A DNA stretch of 64,000 bases, from positions 610,545,901-610,609,900 of the forward strand of contig NC_133328.1 of assembly GCF_042186555.1 (NCBI RefSeq), written 5' to 3'. Shown piece by piece: positions 32,906-43,514 of this stretch. Each line of letters starts with the position of its first letter. Within the stretch, counting starts at the first letter, position 1. The notes under the pieces are model-generated. The model made no database searches and was not told the DNA's origin. It was given only the letters and a program-made list of their open reading frames with translations. Origin of the DNA: Aquarana catesbeiana. Lineage: Eukaryota > Chordata > Amphibia > Anura > Ranidae. Made by a program: the position numbers and the translations under genes.

Positions 32906-33642
32906 CCGGTCTCTCTCTGGGGTTTCTGCACACCAGCCTTGCAACTCTCGTTCGGCTGGTGGTGCCTTTAGATGCTACAATTGGATCAGGTTGTTTCCAC
33001 GACATACATTCCTGCCTAGTAGATATACTTTGCCCCTATCTTTTGTTTCTTTTTCCGCTTGCCCAATGTCGCACCTACATCTATGCCGCCTCGGCTCCCG
33101 TGGAGAGGCTATTGTCCCTGGCCCACCTTGCTCCCACTACCACGCACTGCACCTGCTGCCTAAGTTGGAAAATTTATTTACATCAGCTCCTGATGAGCGG
33201 GTATAGACCCACGAAACGCGTTGAGCCTTGCCATTTGATGTCCTAAACTACATTCTACATGGAACCATAGTCATGTATACTAGTTGGTCTCCTTTGAATA
33301 CATCAACCATTTTTCTACGTATTTAATGCACATTTACAATGTGGGTGCATGTATCGTGATCAGGCATGTTGCTGCTAGCAACATCATGTCTTCCTACCTC
33401 TTTTAGTAACATTCAATCTCGTGCTGCTATTTATGTATATTTTTTACTATGCCTATATTATGTGTACATTATTTTTATATATATGTATGAATTATTTTAT
33501 TGTATATGACATCAATACTCCTTTACTATGTGTTATATGTTTTACAATCAATAAATATTTCATCATGAAATTTATATATGGTCTACTTTACCTCCACTAC
33601 CCAATTGCTTCATTTTAAAGTCCCAACTTCCTATTCATTTAT
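32906..33642 (+). mobile_element. Retroelement with hammerhead motif, exact 17-bp TSD
   Basis: Flanked by gcccatatactacatgg at 32889-32905 and 33643-33659. The 737-bp insert has no terminal inverted repeats, no poly(A) and no RT frame. It has a hammerhead-type motif at 33186-33226, then AT-rich sequence with caataaat (33549-33556). A long exact TSD without DNA-transposon termini indicates target-primed insertion. Penelope-like elements and retrozymes are known to carry hammerheads; assignment to either is inference. Confidence 0.7.
33186..33226 (+). ncRNA. Candidate type I hammerhead ribozyme
   Basis: Order: stem I strand gctc (33186-33189), core CTGATGA (33190-33196), stem II gcgggt/acccac with loop atag (one C-A mismatch), core GAA(A) at 33213-33216, self-complementary stem III ACGCGT (33216-33221), cleavage base T222, stem I return gagc (33223-33226). 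All invariant hammerhead positions are present. Stem III is a 6-bp palindrome with no room for a loop, so activity would probably need a dimer or a tandem copy, as in other minimal type I hammerheads. Confidence 0.6.
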
Positions 33643-33679
33643 GCCCATATACTACATGGGCAAACCTTACGGAACATCT

Positions 33680-33925
33680 GACCATTGTACCTACAGTATA
33701 TAAGCTTGTTGAACATGGGCCAAAACCATGGGCATTAATATGCAGGTGGTCTCCTCCTTTGTGGCTAGGACAGCCACCATCCTTCTGGGAACGCTTTCCA
33801 CAAGATTTTGGATTGTGTCTGTGGGAATTTGTGCCCATTTAGCCAGAAGGCATTTGTGAGCTCAGGTACTAATGTTGGATGAGAAGACTGAATCTGCATT
33901 CCAGTTCATCCCAAAGATGATTATG
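33680..33925 (-). pseudogene. Tc1/mariner transposase C-terminal fragment
   Basis: The minus strand reads IWDELECRFS, then after a short diverged stretch WAQIPTDTIQNLVESVPRRM and VAVLATKEE, the C-terminal end typical of Tc1 transposases (after the catalytic Glu in the WDELE-type motif). No N-terminal part or termini are nearby. This is a different Tc1 family from those at 18.8 and 42 kb. The hammerhead element inserted in its 3' flank. Confidence 0.75.
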
Positions 33926-34565
33926 TAGCGCTACCCCCCGTAGGGGCCGCTGGGGTCTCCCACCCTACACAGCCAGGCACACGAATCTCCAGACACACAG
34001 GGTCAAGAAGCAGTCCATGCACTTTGATTTTTTTTTTTGTTTTATTAAGGGAATAGAACTTGGATGGGGAAAGGGTACATATGGGATGCCCACTTGATTG
34101 AAGAAACTCGGTAGGGACTTAAACTATTGACACCCCGGTATATGCAATCTCTTCTCCACAACCCCTAGCACATACACTTTCTTGCAGACTATCACTCACA
34201 GGACCAGCTAGCACCGTTTTGAGGATCTGACACTGGCTCTGTCAGGCACAAAGCAAATGCCCCTTGCAGGCAGGGACCTCGGGCCCCTATGGTGTAGCAA
34301 AAATATGGTAGTCCTTAGTGCTAGCTATCCTACATGTGGCTACTGCTCCCAGTACCACCTCTTCAGGCACTGCCAGCCCTCCTGGCTGCAGCTGCCCCTT
34401 TCCATTGCCCGTGCCACAACAGTCCTCCTGACTGGCTCTTCACCCATCCCAGACTGCTCCATCCCAGTACTCTCAGGCGTGCCTCCCAGTCCGCCTGACT
34501 GTCTGTCACTCACCAGCTCTCTTGGCTGTTCCTGTTGCTCCTGGAGACTTAAGGGCTGCCGATAG
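33925..34565. repeat. Repeat block partly inverted at 38545-38735
   Basis: Starts tgtagcgctacccccc, has a T12 tract and ttttattaag. Its part 34365-34560 is the reverse complement of 38545-38735 (shared ccctcctggctgcagctgcc and gtcactcaccagc). It may be LTR-derived; termini are unresolved. Confidence 0.45.
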
Positions 34566-35445
34566 ACAGGTACAACTTATGTATGAGGATTTGTTCCATC
34601 TTTGTGTATCATCTGAGGTCAGTCACTTTACTGGGTCTATGGAAATGTTTACAACCAATTTAAATATAATTCTATCCTTCAATCCCATAGACAAAAATCA
34701 GTAGTTAACCTGTGCAGTGCGGGCACAGCTCCACTGCATGGGAAAACTTTTATTTTTTTGCCCAGAGTTGCGTTTTAAATACAAGCCATGAACTAAAGGG
34801 CCAAAGTGCTCAGCACTGAAAATAACCTGCAAGCTCACCAGTCTTTAAAGGTGCCACCTAAGTGAATATGATGCACCAGGATGATGGCTCTGCGACTCGA
34901 TATTGAATTTCACTGCCTCTGCATGTCTCTTTATTTCCATTACACCACTTCAAAAGTTTGCAGGATTGTTGTAATGCTGTGTGATGTGTTACATCAGGAG
35001 GGCGACAACGTAAAGTGGCCTTTGAAAGCCATTTCTGCTTTTAATCTTTTTTTATTTGTTCTTCCCTTTTTTTAATGTAAGAGTCGTGTGGTTTTGTATT
35101 AGCCACTATCCCTGATATGAGGGCCAGTGCGACTCAGAGCGCGGCGGTAAACAGAGATGTCTTGCAGCAAGGTACGTAACTTCACATATGGAAATCAAAG
35201 TGAAGAAACGGCCAGTGAAGAAACTGAATTTTGTTGTAACGGGGCTGTGAAAGAAAATGCTGAAATTCAGGTTTAGTGTAATAATGGGAACTTTGCGTCA
35301 CAAAAAAACTTCTCTTTTGGGCAGTGAAGTTATAGACTGGATGCCTAAATAGGTGGTTGCAAAATATTTTCTGGTTGTTTAGTGTCTGAATCCCTGGCCT
35401 GGGTAAGCTTAGAGAAGAAATCTTGGCTGTAGTATATTCAAACAT
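34566..35445. other. No gene seen
   Basis: Short frames without motifs. AT-rich; no element boundaries recognised. Confidence 0.4.
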
Positions 35446-35764
35446 TTAAAGCCTAACTCCGGGAAACTTGAAAACTCCTTTGCAGTGAGGCTGTGCCCGC
35501 ACTGAAGGGGGCTAACCGCTTGTTTAGGTCTAGGGGGCACAGAAAAAATAGATTTACTTTCCTGCTTCTCAACTCCTCAGTGCTTTTAGACTGGTCCCCA
35601 CAGTGGTTTCCCCCCCCCCCATGGTCCAGTGGTTTAAGGTCCTGATGTCATCTGCATTGGATATGAGGACACAGAGGAACAGTCCACTGCTGGAGCATGG
35701 GGGGGTACCATCTGCTGGGGTAGGAGAGAATCGGATAAGTAAAAATACTTTAAATGTTCCTTAA
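35446..35764. mobile_element. Possible TTAA-flanked MITE
   Basis: Begins TTAAagcctaactccggg and ends with aatgttccTTAA. The start resembles frog TTAA-type MITE ends, but the right terminus matches only weakly, so the call rests mainly on TTAA at both ends. Confidence 0.3.
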
Positions 35765-36348
35765 ACCAGGGATCTCTAATCTACGGCGTGCAGGCCACAT
35801 CCGGCGAGCTACAAGATTTTGTCTGGCCTGCAGCCAGGGTGTGGTATATTCTCAATGTGCACAGATTAAGGATTAAGGTCAGGAGAGGCTGCCTATGGTC
35901 TCCGCTTTAATCCTCCAACATTTTTTACATTAATGCATTCACTGCATTAAGATTAACAATGTCCCAGTATTTGTATTGCCCCCCCCCCCCCAAATACTTA
36001 GTCGTCACTCAATCCAGCATTGTGCCTGTCTGTAGTAGCTCTCTTCTCTCCCTGCATTCACAACACAGAGGCAGCAATGGGAGCCATTGGCCCCTGCTGC
36101 CTTTTAATCAAGCCCTGTGAGAAGAGAGAGCGGGCAGGGCAGAGCCTCGCTGTGTGTGTGTCTATGAATGCACACAGCGCGGCTCAAGATGTTATGTGCC
36201 CTCCTAGGAAGCGGTGGCACACAAAGAAGAGGAGGAAAAAAAAGCGCTGGTGGGGGAAGAGGAGGATCGGGGCTGCTCTATGCAATTCCATTGCACATCG
36301 CAGGTAAGTATAACATGTCTGTTTAAAATATATATATGTAGCATCCTC
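35765..36348. other. hAT-like solo terminus and unassigned sequence
   Basis: 35767 onward (cagggatctctaatctacgg then gcaggccacatccgg) looks like one end of a hAT element of the cagggatctc type, without a second end nearby. A 12-base C run is at ~35980. A basic lysine-rich frame at 36180-36310 is low complexity. No gene. Confidence 0.4.
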
Positions 36349-36349
36349 A

Positions 36350-38501
36350 GTGTTGTTAGACTACTACAGCAGACATGTTTTCTGTAGTGTAGGTAAATTC
36401 CAGGTTTGGCTGGCAGTCAAGCCTGTTTTTTTTGGGAATGACTCAGGCAGACCTAGGAGACTCACAAGCAGCATCACTGAGACCTCCCACTTCTTTCCAG
36501 GACATGCTGAAATCTTCTGGAAAGGAAGGAGGAGAGGTGAGATGTAGCTGCCTGGAGTATTTTGAGGAGCCCTGACCAATCCCCAACCTGGATCGGCAGG
36601 GGGCAGGCCTCCTCAAATACTCAGGGTCAACCCAGCTGGGGAGGAGTTGTTTGGGGTGGAAGCTGGAGATGGAGTGCTAGGCAGTCGTGGCCTTGGAGGG
36701 AGCTCCCCAGTCTGGGGGGGTGACCTTGGGCATGGGCTCGGGTGTGGACAGGACCTACTGACAACACAAGGAGTGTCCAGTAGAAACCCCTGAAATTCCG
36801 GTTGCTTCTATGTCCCTTGCTAGCCCCACCTGAAAGGAACCAGTGTTGGAGGGAGATATGCCCTTGGGTAAGGCAGATGGGGATAGCGGGGACGGGGCCA
36901 TAGATTGGGGTTCTCCACTTCAAGCTGAGTTCGGGTCCCTGGAGGAGTTAGCAGAGTGGTCGTCTCACAGCAGCTCAGAGGAGGAATGGGAGATGGGAGG
37001 CTCTCAAATCCAGGAAGTCCAGTCCGAGAGAGAAGATGTGCCAGACTTTGCTGAGGGAGCTGAAGAAGCTGCAGAAACCCCCATCAGCTGCAGACAACTT
37101 TTCTACCACAGACCTGGATTCAGGCAGTGGGTCAAGAGGTCCCATGATGCTTGTGTCCTGCCAGGAAAAGGGAAGCCAAGAGAACTGCCCAGGTTTCCAG
37201 ATTCCAGCAGGAAGTTCAGCACAGAGTTTCTCCGGAGTGGTGGTCGTTGGTCGTGAAAGCAGGATGGCCTGCAAGGAGCCACTCCTTCTCCATCAGTGAA
37301 GAGGGGGGCATTAGGAAGAGACTGCCTGATCCACACTTTTATGCGTGAAGGGACTGCTGGAGAGTGTAGCTCACAATGAAAGTGGTAACATAGACTGTCA
37401 TGGAAGTGTTTTTTCCCCTTTTCTTTGATTGTTTACAGGATCAGACTGGCCTGCCACCCTAACCTGTGCTGATGGATGGACATTCCTATTGCTGGACGCT
37501 GGGTCAGGTCTAATTACTGACTCAATTTTTTTTTGGAGCCTGATAGTCCGGGGAGGGGCCCCTCCAACCAGGCATTCCCAAAAAGAACTGTGCTTTATTT
37601 CTGGTTTTCTTTTGTTTCTGTCAGCAGGATGCTAACCCCCTCCTGACAGAAAGGACTGTGCAGTGTAGATAGTTGTGTGCATAGGGTGTTGTTTTGTATT
37701 TTTTCCCCCAGGGCTTTCTGTGGATGGGATGGCTGTTCATCCATCTCCGGCTGGAGTCAAGAAACCTGTGAGCAGAGGACTTCCCTTGGGGAGGGGTGCT
37801 TTGGCTCAATATGTGATGCTGTTCTATGTTGCTGTTAGCTGCAGGGACCTGTAGTTAGGTGTACATTGTGATGTATATTGTGTATATACTAACAAAATGT
37901 CAATTTATTTTTGTACATATTTATTTGTGAATAGCCCCATTCAAGTTTGTTCACTTCTTCCCCTCCCAAACTGTATTTTTAGGAGATGCCCTTGCCAAGG
38001 GACTGGCTGAACTTCGGGGGGGGGGGGGGGGGGGAGCACCTTCTAGTGTTATTAGGCAGCTACAGTAGATTGTTTTTTTGTAGTGTAGGTACATTTCAGG
38101 TTTGGCTGGCAGCAAAGCTTTTTTATTTAATCTGGGTTGAGAGTGACTCAGGCAGAGCTGGGTGACTTACAGGCAGCATCACTGAGACCTCCCACTTCTT
38201 CATACTTCATGTTCTCCAGAACATGCTGGAATCTTCTGAAAAGGAAGGAGGAGAGGAGAGGTGAAGACGCCTGGAGTATTTTGAGGAGCCCTGACCAATC
38301 CCAAACCTGGAGTTGCAGGGGGCAGGCCTCCTCAAATACTCAGGGTCAGCCCAGCTGGGGAGGAGTTGTTCGGGGGTGGAAGCTGGAGATGGAGTACTAG
38401 GCTGTCATGGCCTTGGAGGGAGCTTTCCAGTCTGGGGGGGTGACCTTGGGCCTGGGCTCGGGTGCGGACAGGACCTTCTGACAACAAAAGGAAGTGTCCT
38501 G
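36350..38501. mobile_element. Candidate LTR-like element: 430-bp direct repeats around 1.27 kb
   Basis: 36350-36782 and 38048-38501 are clear direct repeats (ctgtagtgtaggta, ggtttggctggcag, gcatcactgagacctccc, tggagtattttgaggagccc, gggtgaccttggg). The second copy is preceded by an 18-base G run (38015-38032) like a polypurine tract. No primer-binding site, protease or RT frame is seen. A non-autonomous LTR element or an old segmental duplication are both possible. Confidence 0.45.
36843..37256 (+). CDS. Unrecognised acidic open frame between the direct repeats
   Basis: 137 residues. The N-terminal ~70 are acidic and serine-rich (SHSSSEEEWEMGG, SEREDVPDFAEGAEEA); the C-terminal part is basic (KGKPRELPRFPDSSRK). 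No domain recognised and no Cys-His box. It is colinear with the candidate LTR-like element, so it could be a remnant of a gag-like or other frame, or chance in GC-rich DNA. Confidence 0.25.
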   Translation: MLEGDMPLGKADGDSGDGAIDWGSPLQAEFGSLEELAEWSSHSSSEEEWEMGGSQIQEVQSEREDVPDFAEGAEEAAETPISCRQLFYHRPGFRQWVKRSHDACVLPGKGKPRELPRFPDSSRKFSTEFLRSGGRWS

Positions 38502-38544
38502 GGTAGGAGGCATGGGAGCAAGGAGAGGACAGCTGGAGAGCACT

Positions 38545-38735
38545 GCCAGGTAAGTCTCCAGGGAGGAACAACAAGTCGCAGCCAGGAGGGCTGGTGAGTG
38601 ACACTCAGTCAGGAGGACTGGAGAGGTATGCCTGAGAGGACTGGGTGAGTGCAGTCTGGGGTGGGTGCAGAACCAGTGGAGAGGACTGTGGTGTCATGGG
38701 CAGTAGAGTGAGGCAGCTGCAGCCAGGAGGGCAAT
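38545..38735. repeat. Inverted copy of 34365-34560
   Basis: Contains ggtgagtgaca, gtcaggaggactgg, gcctgagag and ggcagctgcagccaggaggg in the same order as the minus strand of 34365-34560. It follows directly after the second direct repeat of the LTR-like element. Confidence 0.7.
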
Positions 38736-38802
38736 TTTATTAACCAAAGAATAAAATAACATGTCTCCAACCGGCTCCAAAACGTTCCGATGTCACACTT
38801 AC

Positions 38803-39177
38803 CATAGCTCCCAACTGTCCCTGATTTCGAGGGACTGTCCCTGATTTGGAGCAATGTCCCTCTGTTCCTCATTCCTCCTTATTTGTCCCTCATTTTGATC
38901 TGATCCATATAGATGTATATAAAATGCACTTTTTTTCAATCCAAAAGTGTTTCCCAGTGCTAAACCTTTCATCTTATTTCTAAATTGCTGCATTTGTAAA
39001 TTCCAAAAGTCAATATAAAGGAATAGTAGTGTAAAAAAAAGCACTTGTGGGTTTAACCAATCTTGTTTTTTTTGTACAATTCTCCTTTAAGGGAGCATGG
39101 CAGGGGGTGTGTCCTATGCCTGCATACTTTTGCTGATAGGTGTCCCTCATTCCCATCTCAAAAAGTTGGGAGGTATG
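38803..39177. mobile_element. CATA...TATG MITE, inverted relative to 39677-40056
   Basis: 375 bp, ends catagctcccaactgtccc and aaagttgggaggtatg. The interior (tgtccctcattcccatctca, gcctgcatacttttgctgat) is the reverse complement of the neighbour at 39677-40056. No matching 6-bp flanks are seen (acttac, cacaga). Confidence 0.75.
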
Positions 39178-39309
39178 CACAGACTTCCATATTCCCCTCC
39201 CCCAGGGGACCTAGCTCCTGGGAGATCCACCGCTAACCAAGTGGTAGAGTCACATCGGCGGCCAGTATCCAATCAGATTGTTGCCCCAGTGAATTAGGAA
39301 ACCATAGAG

Positions 39310-39494
39310 CAGTGGTTCTCAACTCCTGTCCTCAGGACCCACTAACAGGCCAGGTCTGCAAAATAACTGAAATAGATCACAAGTGATATCATTTGCTGCT
39401 CTGTGATTGCAGTATTCTAGTCTGCATCTCCCCAAGGTAATGCTTAAAATCTGGCCTGTTAGTGGGTCCTGAGGACAGGAGTTGAGAACCACTG
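39310..39494. mobile_element. hAT MITE, 8-bp TSD
   Basis: 185 bp with ends cagtggttctcaactcctg and caggagttgagaaccactg. Flanks ccatagag and tcatagag match at 7 of 8. It splits a repeat whose uninterrupted relative is at ~6820-6930, which supports the insertion point. Confidence 0.9.
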
Positions 39495-39676
39495 TCATAG
39501 AGGAACCCTGTTCCTTATGACTTCCTCTCCCTCTGCATTGCCACTGCGGTCGCACGCCACCTGCATAGGATGCATTAAGGTGAAAAAACACAAACCTTTA
39601 CAACCCCTTTAAATTACATTTATTCCTGAAGCTTCCATAGAAGACGGGTGCAGTTTCCCCTGCGCACTAGTGAGCA

Positions 39677-40056
39677 CATACCTCCCAACATTCTGAGATG
39701 GGAATGAGGGACACCTATCAGCAACAGTATGCAGGCGTAGGACACACCTCTTGCCACGCCCCCTTAAAGAAGAATTGTACAAAAAAAACAAGATTGGTTA
39801 AACCCACAAGTGCTTTTTTTTTACCAATACTATTCCTTTATATTGGCTTTTGGAAATTACAAATGCAGCAATTTAGAAATCAGATGAAAGGTTTAGCGCT
39901 GGAAAACACTTTTTTGATAGATAAAAAAAACATTTTAAATACATCTTAATAGATCAGGCCAAAATGAGGGACAAATGAGGAGGTATGAGGGACAGAGGGA
40001 CATTGTTCCAAATCAGGGACAGTCCCTCGAAAAATCAGGGACAGTTGGGAGCTATG
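39677..40056. mobile_element. CATA...TATG MITE with exact 6-bp TSD
   Basis: 380 bp with ends catacctcccaacattctg and gacagttgggagctatg, flanked by tgagca at 39671-39676 and 40057-40062. The six-base duplication and CATA/TATG ends match the larger 16456 and 44484 elements. Confidence 0.85.
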
Positions 40057-40062
40057 TGAGCA

Positions 40063-40805
40063 TAGAAGAACTCCATCCAGGAAAGGCAGGATACAACTCT
40101 TCCGTATATTCTTCCTTCCACAAAACATCGCATTCCATCAGCCATAGAACTAGATACTGGGAGGAAAAAAAAAAAACTCACACGCAAGCGAAGGCCAAGT
40201 TAGGTCAGGCGAGACTGTTTTCCTTTTTTTTTTTTTTTTTGCCTCCTATTGCCAAGTTGGGGAGTGAGTCATTTCCAGATAAACACGGGGTGTGGTGACA
40301 CTACGCAATGGCTCGGAGAAGCCACTCCTCGCTGCCGCAGTGCCCGTGACACATCACACCGATGGGCCAGTTCCAGGTGAAGCTACCTGAGAAAGAAAAT
40401 AGCCTTATTTATTTATATGGCGGCCTTGTTCCTTTTTTGTTTGTATGGACAGGTTTCGTAATTGCAGGTAATCGGAAAAGCTTACACAAACACAATTGTG
40501 TCCTGTGAGTTGTTTGGGACGTTTGTGTGATGATCAATGTGCTGCATATGGAATGTTTTCTCACCGTGTTGTCACGCCGAGAAAGTCATTATTTACTGTG
40601 TGTGCAGTGACTGATTCATAAGGTCACTGTATAGGAGATACAGGAATTTATTCATTAAAGCTGAACTCTGGGATGAGCAAATATTATCTAAATCCATTCA
40701 TCGAGTGTATTTTTCTTTTAATCTTGGTGTACTTTTTGTATTTCTTCCAGATCTGTGCAGTAATCCAGTGTGAGACTTTTCCTTCTTGTAATAAAGACCG
40801 GTCAC
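40063..40805. other. No gene seen
   Basis: T-rich and unassigned. 40657 onward (ttaaagctgaactctggg) looks like the left end of a TTAA-type frog MITE without an identifiable right end. Confidence 0.35.
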
Positions 40806-41010
40806 TGCTGCTCTCTCTCCTTGTGCAGGGTGACTGGTCTTGTCTCCGCCCCCTCCTGACGTTTTCTACAGAGAGCCTGTAGTAGGTGGAGCCTGCTGGG
40901 CCCCTCCCATACCTCTGCTCTCTCCTTGTGCAGGGTGACTGGTCTTGTCTCCGCCCCCTCCTGTCCTTTTCTACAGAGAGCCTGGGCTCCCCCCACAGCT
41001 CTGCTCTCTG
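40806..41010. repeat. 105-bp tandem duplication
   Basis: Two close copies of ctccttgtgcagggtgactg followed by gtcttgtctccgccccctcc and tctacagagagcctg, period 105. Non-coding. Confidence 0.85.
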
Positions 41011-41049
41011 CTCAAACTATGATGTCACTGCTACTACATTTACAAGGTG

Positions 41050-41885
41050 ATATGGAGAAGAGACGCTTGAGAGGGGATATGATTTCAATTTACAAACACC
41101 GTACTGGTGACCCCACAATAGGGATAAAACTTTTTCGCGGAAGGGAGTTTAACAAGACTCGTGGCCACTCATTAAAATTAGAAGAAAAGAGGTTGAACCT
41201 TAAACTACGTACAACGTGGGTTCTTCGCAGTAATGCCCCGTACACACGGTCGGATTTTCCGACGGAAAATGTGTGATAGGACCTTGTTGTCGGAAATTCC
41301 GACCGTGTTTAGGCTTCATCACACATTTTCCATCGGAATTTCCGACACACAAAGTTTGAGAGCAGGATATAAAATATTCCAACAACAAAATCCGTTGTTG
41401 GAAATTCCGATCGTGTGTACACAAATCCGACGCACAAAGTGCCACGCATGCTCAGAATAAATTAAGAGACGAAAGCTATTGGCTACTGCCTCGTTTATAG
41501 TCCCGACGTACGTGTTTTACGTCACCGCGTTCAGAACGATCGGATTTTCCGTCAACTTTGTGTGACCGTGTGTATGCAAGACAAGTTTGAGCCAACATCT
41601 GTTGGAAAAAATCCATGGATTTTGTTGTCGGAATGTCCGATCAATGTCCGATCGTGTGTACAGGGCATACGAACGGCAAGAAGAGCAACAAGGATGTGGA
41701 ATTCCCTTCCACAGGCAGTGGTCTCAGTGGTGGGGTGTCGATAGTTTCAAGAAACTATTAGATAAGTACCTGAACGATCGCAACATACAGGGATATACAA
41801 TGTAATACTTACATATAATCACACACATAGACTGGACTTAATGGACTTGTGTCTTTTTTCGACCTCACCTACTATGTAACTATGA
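41050..41885 (+). mobile_element. CR1-type LINE, 3' end, split by a MITE
   Basis: The frame reads RRLRGDMISIYKHRTGD, FRGREFNKTRGHSLKLEEKR and, beyond the MITE, ARRATRMWNSLPQAVVS and FKKLLDKYLNDR, then stop: the C-terminal end of CR1-clade ORF2. The short 3'UTR ends in actatgtaactatga, a CR1-like tail. 5' truncation at ~41050 is normal for LINEs. The MITE at 41234-41667 breaks it at taa/tac. Confidence 0.8.
41234..41667. mobile_element. PIF/Harbinger-type MITE inside CR1
   Basis: 434 bp, same length as and nearly identical to the copy at 8594-9027. Ends tgccccgtacacacggtcgg and gatcgtgtgtacagggca, with taa before and tac after. Confidence 0.9.
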
Positions 41886-42026
41886 TATCTCGATTCGCAA
41901 AGGTATTTTGTGCCCACAAAATGGATTTATAGCCTTTGTGGCTATTGCGGAATACACTCACTGGAAACTTTATTAGGTACACCTTGCTAGTACTGGGTTG
42001 GACCCCCTTTTGCCTTCAGAACTGCC

Positions 42027-42437
42027 TTAAAGTATAACTAAATGCAAAACTTTTTTTTTTTAGTTTTGGCTAAAGTGGAGAGGGAATAGAAACCCCTGTC
42101 GGGTTTTTATTGCTGTCTGTGCCCTCGTTAAGGAGATTCATCCTCTCTATTTGTACTGTTTACCATTATCATTGAAAGTAAAAGAAGATCCCACATTTTT
42201 GGTTATCCCCAGAAAAGTAATAGGTGGGAAATCTTCCAATGGGGAACTGGGGGTCCCCAAGGAATTCCCTTAATTTGTAGGGATTTCCTCTCACTCCCTG
42301 TTTGGCTATGGGACAGGAAGTGAAAGGAAATCTCCACAATGGGACACAGATGGCAAAAAAAAGAATTTTACAGAGGTTATAACCATGCCTTACTTTATTC
42401 AAAATGAAAAAAAAAAAATGACCCTATAGTTCTTTTT
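42027..42437. mobile_element. TTAA-type insertion in the Tc1 element
   Basis: The Tc1 noncoding sequence stops at gaactgccTTAA and resumes near ctttgtggcatatattcaac. The ~410-bp insert begins TTAAagtataactaaatgca and includes the block shared with 871-1000. The right TTAA is not clearly preserved. Confidence 0.5.
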
Positions 42438-43362
42438 CATATCTTTGTGGCATATATTCAACAAGGTGTTGGAAACATTCCTCAGAGATTTTGGTCCATA
42501 GTGACATGATAGCATCACACAGTTCCTGCAGATTCACCACATCCCAAAGGTGCTCTATTGGATAAGATCTGGTGACTGTGGAGGACATTGGAGTACAGAG
42601 ACCTCATTGTCCAGTGGTGAGATGATTGGATCTTTGTGACATGGTGCATTATCCTGCTGGAAGGAGCCATCAGAAGATGGGTACACTGTAGTCATAAGGG
42701 GATGGACATGGTCAGCAACAATACTCAGGTAGGCCGTGGTGTTTAAACGATGATCAATTGGTACTAAGGGACCCAAAGTGTGCCAAGAAAATATCCCCCC
42801 CACCATTACACCCCCACCACCAGCCTGAACTGTTGATACAAGGCAGGATGGATCCATGTTTATATGTTGTTTAAACCAAATCCTGACCCCACCATCTGAA
42901 TGTCGCAGCTGAAATTGAGACTCATCAGACCAGGCCAATTTTGGTGATCCTGTGTGAATTGTAGCCTCAGTTTTCAGTTCTTAGCTGACAGGAGTGGCAC
43001 CTGGTGTGGTCTTCTGCTGCTGTAGCCCATCTGCTTCAAGGTTCGATGTGTTGTGTGTTCAGAGATGGTATTCTGCATACCTTGGTTGTAACGAGCGCTT
43101 ATTTGAGTTACTGTTGCCTTTCTATCATCTGTAACCAGTCTGACCATTCTCCTCTGACATCAACAAGGCATTTTCCTCCACACAACTCCCACTCACTGGA
43201 TATTTTCTCTCTTTTTTTGGACCATTCTCTGTAAACCCCAGAGATGGCTGTGTGTGTGAAAATCCGAGTAGATCAGCCAATTTTTAAAATACTCAGACCA
43301 GCCTGTCTGGCACCAACAATCATGCCACGTTCAAAGACACTTAAATCCCCTTTCTTCTCCAT
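42438..43362 (-). pseudogene. Tc1 transposase (degenerate)
   Basis: Minus strand from MEKKGDLSVFERGMIVGARQ (helix-turn-helix region) through TAISG-like, ENIQ and VRLVTDDRKATVTQIS pieces in shifting frames. Then one frame holds the catalytic core: first Asp in WSDESQFQLRHSDG, a GGGGVMVGGIFSWHT block, second Asp in FQQDNAPCH, then PPQSPDL. About 10 residues before WSDES are deleted and the Glu-containing part is degraded. Inactive DD34E-type transposase. Confidence 0.85.
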
Positions 43363-43514
43363 TCTGATGCTCAGTTTGAACTTCAGCAAGTCCTCTTCAC
43401 CACATCTAGATGCCTAAATGTATTGAGTTGCTGTCATGTGATTGGCTGATTAGCAATTTGTGTTACTAAGCGATTGAACAAGTGTACCTAATAAAGTGGC
43501 TGGTGAGTGTATAT

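Larger units (their letters stand above)
41955..43509 (-). mobile_element. Tc1-like element with TA target, interrupted once
   Basis: Ends cactcactggaaactttatt and aataaagtggctggtgagtg, flanked by TA (41953-41954, 43510-43511). The inner ttaggtacacctt / aagtgtacctaa also pairs. The transposase runs on the minus strand. A TTAA-targeted insertion lies at ~42027-42437. Full length but mutated. Confidence 0.9.

Noticed and set aside
38803..39177. 6-bp target duplication for this MITE
   Set aside because: Flanks acttac and cacaga do not match; an acttcc six bases further out is not adjacent to the terminus.
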